A stretch of 64,000 bases of DNA from Eretmocerus hayati. Taxonomy: Eukaryota > Arthropoda > Insecta > Hymenoptera > Aphelinidae. Below the pieces are notes generated by a model. The model did not search any database. It had not been told where the DNA came from and saw only the letters and a list, made by a program, of their open reading frames with translations. Positions 40,801-52,800 of this stretch are shown piece by piece. Made by a program: the position numbers and the translations under genes. Location: NCBI GenBank assembly GCA_029851415.1, contig CM056742.1, forward strand, positions 134,714,715 through 134,778,714. Reading direction: 5' to 3'. Within the stretch, counting starts at the first letter, position 1. Every line of letters starts with the position of its first letter.

Positions 40801-43800
40801 TGAGTCCATGCGCGATGTATGATGTGCAGGCGTTCCGTATATTTATGTCATGGCTAATATCTCATAAGGAGTTGATATACCTAATTTCGTTATTGTCGGA
40901 TCTATATTGACGTATGATGAATTGGCTCAATCTTTTGCTTAAAATGACTCAGCTGGTACGTAAGACTAAGAGTGAATGATGTAGATAAGTGAGTTGTTTT
41001 TGACAGAACATATGAATGCGCACTCAGAAATCATAGCAGCCCAGTGGATAAGGTGCTTACTCTCAAAACAGAAGAATAGGGGTCTACTCTAGACTGACAC
41101 CAAGGTAGAATGGAAATCCAGATTAGAAAAAAACAGAGTCTCCCATTGGTAGATGTCGTGGTGCAGAGCTCAAATGAGATGAGGAATTCCGTGGGATAAG
41201 CTCAAAAGAGTCTCAAGGATGCATTGATCAAAAAAGAAAAATGTGCTCACAGTATCAGGTGTTGTCGTATGATATATGGTGAAGCTTGCACTGGCCCATA
41301 TTTTCATTGCAATTGAGTGAATTATGATTCCATCTTCAATTATGATGAGCTCCATCGATGGGTCCCATCGCAATGAACAAATTGAAATCGATAGAATTAC
41401 ATCATTTAGCAGCATCTCAGATTCTGTGTTGTATTCTCAAAACATCTGCCCGATAGGCAGGGAAGACTAGTTCGGATTCTTTTTTGAAGCTCATAATCCT
41501 AAGTTTCTCACTCGTCCTGCAACTGGGTCATCAAAGATTGTAAACTAGATTGGTTAGGAATGAATTTAGCATTTCATGATGAAGCCACAGGAGGATTGGA
41601 GATCAGTGATCCGAGAATATTATCCATACCCCTGTTACAGTGCTGGAGTTTCAATTTCCCTACGCAGTAGCTCCCTCGCAGAGCCGGATTTATTTGTACT
41701 CGAGTTTCTATCCCTCGCTTGTTCAACCTTCTGTCTTCTTTCCCATTAAAATCCGTTGACATATTCCCTGTTAACTATTCCATTGTTCCTACGTTGTTCC
41801 TGGAAGAGTAATTACATTTTATCATACGACTGTGAAGACTGAATTACATTTCTACAAGGATACTATAAAATCCTGCGGATAATATCTGACTCCAGTTTGA
41901 TATTATCCCATCAAACATTTTTTGTCTCTAGATTTTTTACAAGCTAAGAGTAGATTGTTTCTGTGCTTACAAATTGTATCGTGTTATAAATATTTCAATG
42001 AGATTCTTGATTAGTCTGGCGGAACACAAAAACATTTTTAGCACCAGCGAGGAAATATTTGCACCAGCGCGAGAATCTGTCATAGCTCTTGCGAAGATAT
42101 TTCTGTCGAATTGTTGTTTTGTAACACGAAAAATCCACCAACGATTATGTATTTAATTTGATATGAGACGACCACTTCGGAAAATACAAAGAAACTTGTC
42201 GTGTAGTGTTTTTCTGGGATCCTTTTGAAAAATTCTGCGGAATGCTCATTCAATATATCCAAGTGCGATTTTTATCATCGGGTAACAAGGTGAAAGCTTT
42301 CAGACACAAACATCTTCTGACGTGAATAGCTTTTTGGCTTGGAGAAATTTGATCGATCTACCTTTGGCAAGGCATTTGAGCATGATCAAAATGAATTTTT
42401 TGTAGGGAAGGCATCCCTCGGGGATCGTAGGTATTTGGAAAAATAGTTCATCATTTTGAACATGAGTTTCACAATTAGGTTTTTCCCATACTTGCTGTAA
42501 TTGTTGAAAAGACTACCTTTTATCCATATTTTTCCACTGTTCAGAGCGAGAATACTTTGGTCATTCCATAACAATTGAGGGGATGCGTGGAAAAAGGACG
42601 TAACTACTTTGGTCAAGTTTTTGTCGATTTTGAGAAATTTGATAAAACTTGACCATAGTCACCAGAGGCATGATTGAGTGGGACAACCTGGCTCATTCCA
42701 AAGAAATTGGCATATTCCAAATATCAGCGCAAGATTCTACAGCCATTTGAAAAAATGTAATTACGTCCCTTTTCCGAATCACGGTCGAACTTTTGGTACA
42801 CTTGCCGCACGAAACGTTGAATCAAATCCCGACACCTGATCCAATCACTCTCAAAATTCACGAGTACGCTCATGGATACCTACTAGAAGATTTTTCATAT
42901 TAGTAAAGTTGTTCGACCCATGCACAGGAGCTCTGTACTCGCGGGAAGCTCAATATGGATGTCCGAAAGTATGGAAAGTCTAACATCACTGTATTGATGT
43001 TGAGGAATTCATTTTGGAGAAAGAAGAACATATTTTGATAGTTCAAACCCATGCGAATGAGTTTCCGTGCTAAGGGGACTTTCTTGAAACTTTTTCCATC
43101 GGTAATTATGCCTTTTCTCCGAAAAGTTATGCCCTTTTGAATTTGGTCACTCAGCGACTTACGTCCTGTCAGAATTTGAACAAGTTGGTTAAGCCATTTT
43201 TCCACTCGAAAAGTGATCAGAGAAGTTACGAGGGCGTTTGAATTCTTTCATCTGCAGTTACGACCTTTTTCCATATTCCCGACGACTGATCGAAGTAGTT
43301 ACGCCCTTCTAAATTTTTTTTAATCCAGTTACGCTTTTCTGGGAGTTGGTGGTAAAGTACGTCGAAGTGAACTTTCAAACGTTCCCAAGCGATTTTTTTC
43401 ATTTTCATGTATTGTAAGAAGTCACCCACAGTCATCTTGCTTATAATTTCTTTGTCCAAGATAGAGCCATCCTAAAAACTTCCAAAAAATTGAAACACCG
43501 ATTTCTTACTACTTTATTTTGCTCATAATTTTGAACTGCTTCGACCGACTTTGATTTCGAAAACAGCATTTGAGAAGTGACTCAAAAAATTATCCGCTAA
43601 CTTTTGGTGGATAACTTTCACGTCTTTCCTCAGCATCTTCGGGCTAGAATACTGACAAATCGAAAAATTGATTTCTCTGTCCTCTTTTTCCAAACTGTAT
43701 GATGATAAACCGCACGTATGTAAGTTTTCAGATTCTATTCATACCTTTCGAGCACCCTGAGACTTTTTTTATTTCCGAGAAAGTCTCAAGGGACTCAAAG

Positions 43801-46800
43801 AATGCGTTTTTTCTCTACAAAATTTCCTCATATAGGACTGCGCCATTCCATTATACTTGTGGGATTAAATCAATCTAGAATGACTCGCTCCAGTATCATG
43901 TTCAATAATAAATGCTCAAATATAAGTAGAAAATTATTTAGAGAGGGTATCAATAATCAGCATCTATCCGCAGAAGATGCTTATTACGTAGATACTTAGG
44001 AAATAGCCCATGCGACTTTTCTACGTCTCTAGAACTACTTTTGATCGATAGCTCGTCTGCTTTTCGCGGAGAACATCTTTTGCCGAAGATGATCCTGATC
44101 AGTTTGACTGGAGTGTCGCCGTTGGGTGAAAGATGAATCTCCTAGTTATAGGACCCGCAAGTCCTAGGCTAGCTCAAATAGTATATTACTGTACTAGGCA
44201 GGGGAGTTGGATTTCCGTGACTGTGTGATGATAATGCCGAGGCGAAGCCGAGGCATTGACCCAAATGAGTCACGGAAGGACGTACTTTCGTGCCGGGAGG
44301 AAGAAAAATCCTTTTCATTACTCTAACCTAAAAGTGCCGCGTTTGAATAGGATTTTAGGGTTCTCGTAATCAAAAAATATATCCGCACCTTACTTGCAAG
44401 CCCATTTTGGGCACTGGAGGACATGTCTGTCCTAGTGCCCAAAATGGGCTACCGCGCTCAGTACGGAAATATACTATTGAAGATTTGGATGGGTGCGTTT
44501 CTGGCCCTACTGTATCAAATTAAGCCCAGCAAGTGGTGATTTTGAAGAAAATCGAATCGGTCACTAATTAGAGACTGATTTTGGCCCAGAATCTACGTAC
44601 ATGCGCGGAAAATTCACATGTACTATTCACTCATCTGCTCGTCTCTTTTTACGTGGTTCAACGGCTCTAGATCAACTTTGGCAAGAGACATTCTAAAGAA
44701 ATTAGAGTAGAAATCAAATAGGAACACTTCCAGGGACGTAGAAAGATGCGCATATGCTGGAAACATGAATAGATAGAATTTGCGATCAGGATGACTCCTT
44801 GGTTGAATAATTGCGAAACCTCCGCGATCGGTGTTCGTTGATTTTTCATGATGAACCGTGGCATCCGAATGAAGTGTGAACTATTGGATACTTTGGATGA
44901 TTTTATGAACAAAGTGCCTATAAAGTAAGGGTCCGCCGAATACTGTCGGAATAGAATATGGTTTTGCATTGGTGAAAAATGATGAGTGAAACGCGATGTT
45001 ACTCAACGAGCTGTGATTGATAAGATCTAAGTTATTTCCGGCTCTACGACACCCGTTGAATATAAAATTCTAATCTTCTAATAACAACGATTTTGAGTGG
45101 TTCGATTCACTGCAGGCTGGACGGCAGTCAAACTAGTATGAAGAGATGAGAATTTGGAAAAAGGGCGTAACTTCTGTAAATCTATGATCAAAAGAAAGTA
45201 ACTGACATAATTTTATGGATTAAAGAGCGAAGGGTGTTCATACGCCCTTTTGTTACATCGCAGAAAGCTCGTGTAATGGCGTTTACGCTCTTTTCAAGAT
45301 CTCGAGGTTCGTAAACAGTTTTTTCAAAACGGGTTTCATGGATGGTTAGAAAACTCCTGAGAGGGCTCAAAGAGCGGAAAGGCGGGGAAAGGGCGTAACC
45401 ACCATTACGCCCTCCTCCCACGCAGCCCCTCAATTACAGTGTATCAATTCCTCTTCTTACTGACAGAAGACGCATGGACTTTCAATTTTCAAAAACAGTG
45501 AATTTCCAAGCTTTTGTGAATGGACTACGACCATCGGAAAATCCACTCCTGGATTTCAAGCTCATAATTTCTGAGCGTTGTGCGAGTTAGCAAAGTTTCA
45601 CTACTGCATCGACAAAAGTCCATTAGCATTCACGCGTGTCGATGCATCCCGATCGGCGGACAATTGTAGCTCGTTCTCGAATTTGATTATCGCTACTGCT
45701 TCCCTATCGCTTGGGCTCGTTTACGCTTGTCGGCGATGCGCTTCCGGCGCTCATTCCACCAGCGCAAACGAGTCAATTGTGTCGTCACCTACATACACAT
45801 CTACAGATATTTATCGCGTCGAAAGATAGACGCGAGCTAGCAGCTGATTAGCTCATTCCACCTGAACTACATCACGCGATTAACTCGCTCAGCCCCAGTC
45901 TGACTATACGCGGACTCGCACTACTTGCCTAATGTTTCCCGTGAGTTTTACACCTCATAGGCACCAAAGTCGACTCTTTGGGGTGAAAGTTTGCACCAAA
46001 TCATTTCCTTCGACGAAAGTTGTGCTTCGGCTTCGATCCGATTCTACTTCTCAACTCTATATCTCCGTGAGGCGTCCAAAAAGCGTTTGTACGTATCGCC
46101 GCACAGAAGGGAAGGAGTGAAACTCCAGGCGTCACCGTCGTCTTCTTTGATTGTCAGGCGCGATCGACTTGCCTGCGCAGTAAAGACATTCAATCCCCGA
46201 GTACAAATGCAACGGTGTCAATCGGCATGACAGCATGGGAAATGGGTGCATCGATCAATCATGTCCTCAATCCCACAAAATTTTGATCGGAATTGGTGCG
46301 GCGCGACGCGTCGCGTGTCGACAAGACCATCAGGTGTCACCGTAGCATGGCATTGAATTCGATTCCATTTACTGAGGATTATTGCTGATATCTGCAGAAA
46401 TATTCTGAACGAAGCACAGCCCTGTCAATACTTTTTGCATGGTCGAAATGTTCGCTCTGGATCCGAAATCGTACACAGCACAAATCCCTGGACTTGAATA
46501 GATAGGAGAAACAGCCTTTCACGGGGTGTTTCGGTTTTGATCTTTTTGGACTAAAATTGAAAATCTAAATCTAGCATTCTGCTGTATTTAAACTTCACGA
46601 GACTATAAGAAATCTGATAGCTGAAAAATATTCCATTTTCGTATGAGTCATGATTTGAGAATACCTGTAATTAATTCTTTGATCAAAGTAGTCTTGGAAG
46701 TGTACTCTAAAAATTTTACTGATTTATGAAGAAAACTCATCTTCCGATATCCAAATTTAGATAAAAGCTTTCATGTTCAAGCCATAATTCCATATCGCTT

Positions 46801-49800
46801 CTCGTTACTTGCTAGTTTTTCATTGTTCTTCGTCGATGAGATAGGATTTCTTTCCTCAAAATTCTTTTGCACGTATTGTCTTCCTCGTGCAAAATAGTCT
46901 CTATAAAATATACGGAGTCAATCGCTGCATGGAATTTCTGTGCAAACTCAACCGGCTGCTCACGAAATATCTCACTATTACTGGTCTTGTACGATTTCGT
47001 GCTCAGTACGTAACGCTCATACTTGTACATATGTATACAAATAGTTGAATTGGCTTTTGCGTTCTACGATTTTAACACGTACACGTGAAAGCCTCGAGCT
47101 AACTGTCCACGAAAATGCCCACTAAATGCTTGCGAATTTCTGCCATTATGCGCATGCAGCCAAGCTGGAAGCCACGAGGGATCTACAGAGTGAGTTTCGA
47201 ATGCCCATTACAGATTAAAGCGAGCGCGAGAAAGTTTCAGCTTTCGCCAAGGCTTGAGCGTCGAAGCGTTTGTTCCTAGAACTGCTGCAACGCCGAGTAT
47301 CTCACGACAATGCCGAGATTATCCGCTTATCTCCAAATTAAATAGCGGATTGAGTTTCGAGCCGTGCTTACCCCGTGTGTTTTTTCATCATCTCAGCCTC
47401 GTCTAGAACTGCTGTTTTTATACCACTATAGTTGTATCCCACAGTGCCACACTGAGCCGTAAGAGAGATGTTTTGTAGAAGTTTTCCGAGAGGAAAAGCA
47501 AACCGGGATTGCTCGCTCTACGCGCGTCGAGCAAGTTGCTGAATAAATTATTGGTGCCTGTGGAAAAATATTGCCAGCTCGGAAAAAGAGACTCTCTCTC
47601 TCTCTTTGGATCTTCGAAGTTTTGATTGCACCCCAAGATTCTGTAACATCTTTTCTGAAAGTGTGGTATAAGATTCTTTCTAGTTTCAGTGAGTAATGTT
47701 TCGATACTCGGCAGTTTTGGTGAGCAGATACAGACGCTTGGAAAGTTGATATCTCTCTCCTGTGTCTGGTTGAACCTCTGAAACTTCCTCAGCTCGCTGT
47801 GTATCGGTTATTGCATGGTTGATCATTATTTCAGCACATTTACACGTGAGACAACTGAAGACTCATATGAATTAATCAAATGATTATTTGAATTGATATT
47901 CCGTTTCACAGTCAGAGGGATACACAATGCGACCAGGACTTCCAGGGCAGAAAGGAGAAGACGGAAAACCAGGACATCCGGGGTCGAAAGGTGATGGCAG
48001 AACGTTGTATATTCGATCTATAATCTATTAGGAAGCTTAGAATGGAATTTTTAGAAATCATATTATATTTTCCAACTCGTCCTTGTTCTAAAATCATCTT
48101 GAGAACTGCTTCCTTCCTACTATTCTCTGTCATTTTACAGAGCATAGTATTCTGAATGAAAAACTCTCGGTTTGAAAACCATCAAGGGTAATTGTCAATC
48201 ACGAGTTAAATTTTTTGATCCATAACTTCATACCTACCCCTGAGAATCTCTATATTTGAATGTTAAACAAAAATATTGATTATGCGTCGTCGTAATCATT
48301 CAGTTCCAATACTGGTTAAGCCTCAAGAATCTATAAATGGTCTCCAACCCAAGCACCAGTGATGCCACTGAGTGATTTTATCGAGGATTGACTCCACCCT
48401 ACATTTTCAGACTAGTATTGGGAATTAAAAACTCTGTCCAATCGTTACTCTCGAAACTGAACAGCCCGATCAACAATAATGTTACGCTTCAATATTTTTT
48501 CGATCCCGTCGTATTTGAAATCTCTCAGAATCGGCGATCTATGATGACGAACGCAGCCTTACAGTGTTTTCTGGCTTACTACCAAATTACGTCATTGAGT
48601 GATTCTATTAATTGTCAATCTTCAGGTGAGCCAGGCGTGCACGGTGCTAAAGGTCACAAAGGTGATTCAGGTGTGAAAGGTGCCAAAGGTGATCACGGCA
48701 AAGAAGGTCCAAGAGGTCATCAAGGTCAGAAGGGTGAGCCTGGAGCCCCTGGTACGCCTGGACTACCCGGAGCGATGGGTGATATCGGTCGACCCGGTGA
48801 CAAAGGTGCCAAAGGTGACTCTGGTCCCGAAGGCAAGATCGGACCTGCTGGACCCCCAGGACCACCTGGGACTGGTGGAACTGGAGGCGTTGGCCAAGCC
48901 GGTAAGTGTACGTTTGACAGTGTCCGTTGATCCGCTCGACAGAGAATTGAATTAAAAATGAAATACAGAAAAGAAACCTCGGGATACCCGCAAATGAGAG
49001 AATGGTCAGTCCCGCATCTCGCTAAATGGAGACGAATTTTTATCGGTGGGAGCAATCTTCTTTCGGTCTGCGGTGCACAGCGAGAAATCGAAACAAAACT
49101 TTGGTCGCTAGCAGCTATCTAAAAGCATAGGCGCTAAATACCAAGTAGTCGACTCGATTTCTCGCTGTGGCGGCGTTGGGCTCGAACGCGGCGAGGGCCG
49201 AGCAAGCTTTTTGGTTTGTCGAAGTCCGTACAAGTCCTGAAAACAATGTCATTCGCAAGAATATATAGCAGATAGCATACGTCGAGTTTCCTCATATTCA
49301 GGAGATTCCAAGTCGAATGCGTAAGATATGACTTTCAAGAAGATGTATTCTCCAAACCATTCCACATGCCTAGTCTTGCCATCCTCTTGACAGCGCTTGC
49401 TAATAATTCTACGCGAATTGGACTAGAGGCATACAAGTACGACTATCAGTAACAGGACTATTCTGAGTGGATTTGAAATAGAAAAATAGGGCATGCAGCA
49501 ATTGATAGTTAGTAGAATGTGAGTTTTAGATCATTGAGTATCTGGGCCGCAACGTAGCTCGTGCATTATTTTGTCAAATCCAAATTATCGAACCACAATA
49601 TCAAAGATTATATCATCTATATCGAGTTCAATATTGAGATTCTGAGAAGGTTAGATTTCAGACAAAGACATTGCAAAATATGACGAATAAGTCTATGGAA
49701 TTTCGTGGCTTGAAATTCTATGTTAATTGACGAGATACTTCATAGGAAGTTGAGCGCAAGAAACCACTTGTAATGAATTTCTTGTTTCTTAGTTGGCTTT

Positions 49801-52800
49801 GAAGGTAAAGGAGCCAAAGGCGAACCAGGTGAACGAGGGTACAAAGGCGATCTCGGCTTGAAAGGTGAAAAGGGTGACAAAGGTGACACGGGACCAGCTG
49901 GAATACCAGGCGTCAACGGAATCCAAGGACCGCAAGGCGACAAAGGCGAACCCGGTAAGGAAATTCCAACGAATACAAGAGTCACGCTTTTCTCCAATAT
50001 TTGAAGTCAATTTCTTCGCAATCTGATGAATTTCCCTCCTATTCCTTGATCACCAGCAATGTGAATTCTTGGCTGATTATATTTATATTGGCCATAATGC
50101 TGCAAAACCGTGATAAGTAATAACGATCCCTTAATTCGTGTCTAATCTGTACTCTCGCGAAATATTGACTTCAAGAACTGAAAGAAAGGGAGTCCGAGAA
50201 TCTCGTGTACTTGATGTTGGCAGGAATAAATTGGAGGGGTCCCAGAATTTGGAAGTTTGAAATAGTAACGAGCCGTGTATTTGATCACCTGATTTTCCTT
50301 GAAGGTCGCAATTGTCGTCGGTATCACTCATAAACAATGGCCCAATATCTCCTTAACACACGAATTTGGTGAAAATATTCGAACAAAATCTCAGTAGGTG
50401 CCATCTGAGACCACATCCACTTTATTTTCACTGAGAAACGTCAACTCGAATTCCGTCTCCATTCTATGCTATATTTTGCGATAGTAAACAAATGGGTAAC
50501 TTGGTCAGGTCAAATCCCCTCAGACCCCAATGAATTCTCACATCAACAGCTGGATGCGCTTATTAAGGGCTTTTAGATTTCTATGAAGATCAAATCTCTC
50601 CTACTTCCAATATTTTTTCTATACTTAAAATGGATTGAATTCATGTGATTGATATCGTGGAAATGAATTACAGGAATTTACTGATTTATACTGAAGTCTG
50701 AATGAAAAATGAGTCTTAGAAACTAGGTCTCTCAAAATTGAGAACATTTTCATGATCTCTCACCCCATGAGTAAGATTCCTCAAAATTGGGAATTTGGGT
50801 ACACAGGCAAGGATGGCATACCGGGCACATCGGGCACTCCAGGCTCAAAAGGCGAGCGGGGTCCACCGGGGGCTGTGGCCATTGCTGATGCGGGTGACTA
50901 TGTCACAATCAAGGGTGAAAAGGGAGCACGTGGACGTCGAGGTAAAACCGGACTTCCGGGTCCTGAGGGACCGCCCGGCAAACCCGGTACTATCGGCGAT
51001 ATCGGACTGCCTGGATGGATGGTAAGCCGATGTGTGATTCTGTGAATCATTCTCCCGTGATACACTCAATGAGTATGCATGATACGCACGCAATGAGTAC
51101 GTACACGCGATGAGTATGTATAACTCATTGCATCCCAAGTGCAGACAGATCAGGTTGACTGGATTGGATGTCCATTATGGGTAACAGTTAACAGAATGGC
51201 TTACCAAAAATGTGATCAGAGTCAAAATGTTTTGTTTCTATTTGAGATTATAAATCTAGATGATTTGCCTAGTGGGTAGAGAGAAATTGAAAATAAGACT
51301 AATTACTGGTTCATTGTCCGAGAGACAATCTGGCACTATCGGGAGCACTCTTCCATGTCTGACTATATCATGACGTACTCTACTTGCGAGTGCAAACTTA
51401 TTCCCATTCTCGATAAAGAACCCATCAATCGACTAATTATTTTCTAGAATAATAATGACGGAAATTTCCTTATTCCACGCTTTCATTGAAGAATAACATG
51501 AAGGTGAGTTGTAAGCTAATCAAGTGTTCTTCCAGAGTAACGATTGAAGATTTATTTCGTTTAGCCTTGGTGAACGAGTTCATATAAAAAAATATGATGC
51601 ACATTTATGCCAGGACCTCATTTGCCAAGGATGAATGTAGCACTGCATGTTATCAATTTCATCGTGTATATGCGTCTGCATGATAAACATTGTCAATCAA
51701 TTTGATGATCTAATTCTGTCGTTGGAAATGGTTACTGCCGATGGTCCTTGATTTTCTGATCCGATTCCCTATTGATCACTGTTTGATGGACCACAGGGTC
51801 GACCAGGAACTCCTGGAGTCCCAGGTATTGCAGGGCCGAAGGGAGAAAAGGGAGAACCAGGAGCACCTAGCCCTTATGGTTCGACACATTGGGTAAGCGC
51901 AATGCTGCAAATTTCTACAATGTATGGGAAATATTATTATACATGAAGGCCAATAATCTCGTCAAGGATTGATTCTGTGAATAATTGATTCTGAAATGGT
52001 GAAGTCGTCACTTTTACCTTGTTGCTTCGGTGCCCTCGATCAATTTCAGTTTCAAGACGATTTGACTAAGATATATACCTGCCATTGATCTCAGAATAAT
52101 CTCAAATTCAGGAGATCCGAAGCCTCAAAATAAAAATTTCATCATTGAATCCTGTACGTCTGACCAAATTCGCCTATTTCTACTTGAATTTATACTCAGC
52201 CTGTTCTGGCTCGATATTTTTCAGTGCTAATGTCTGAATATTCCTTCTGTTGAATTTTCGTTGAAGTTTTTAAAATCCGCGATATTTTGGATCAGTTGAC
52301 TATATGAAGGCCCACAACGCCTATAACCACCAAAAACAACTCGAGTGCGACGATTGATTTTGTATGTTACAGACGAAGGGTGATAAGGGTGATGAAGGTC
52401 TGCCTGGGATTCCTGGCCCACCAGGTCGAGATGGAGCTCCGGGTCCACCTGGTCCACCGGGTCCACCTTTGAAAGGCTCGTATTTACCAATACCCGGACC
52501 ACCCGGTCCTCCTGGCCCTCCAGGTCCTCCAGGTCCTGGGTTTGCCAGCAGAAGCCATCTCCATGGAGAGCGCGACTTATTCGGAGCTAGACAAGGTATG
52601 ACGATGGATAATCACTGATGATATTCACTGAAATCGATGAGATTACATCTATCAGTGCTGACTTGGACGTTTTTAATAAATCAATGAAGTATTATCTCGC
52701 ATTTTGAGTTTCACCAAATCAACGTCTCAGTCTTGTTGTTGATGGATGAATGAAGTAATCATATCAGCACTCATTAAGAATTTATTGAACGCTTCCGTAA

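Larger units (their letters stand above)
22741..47911 (+). other. 25.2-kb phase-0 intron rich in inverted repeats
   Basis: This intron runs from gtgagt at 22741 to ttcacag before 47912. I found no convincing collagen or other protein exon in it; the open frames of 60-180 codons that occur have no recognisable domain, codon signature or ordered splice sites. It contains several palindromic elements, tandem duplications and GC-rich patches, listed separately. The stretches 22741-25950, 29710-31780, 37800-39050, 39120-41030 and 46350-47911 hold nothing else that I recognise. GC-rich, CpG-rich patches are at about 23900-24430, 38180-38660, 45600-46350 and 47050-47560. Confidence 0.85.

Noticed and set aside
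42900..43459. Two antisense frames over the AAAAGGGCGTAACT array as a repeat protein
   Set aside because: The motif copies fall in different reading phases because the spacing is not a multiple of three, so the repeat is in DNA and not in a protein.
45095..45125. ggttcgattcact as a tRNA B box
   Set aside because: No A box or acceptor stem lies at the right distance upstream.
47591..47606. (CT)n run as a functional element
   Set aside because: A short simple repeat of about eight units with no other signal.
48647..49055. Antisense Pro/Leu-rich frames opposite collagen exons
   Set aside because: Reverse complements of Gly-Pro codons naturally lack stops; the + strand is clearly the coding strand. 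The same holds for 22505-22735, 49740-49997 and 52227-52502.
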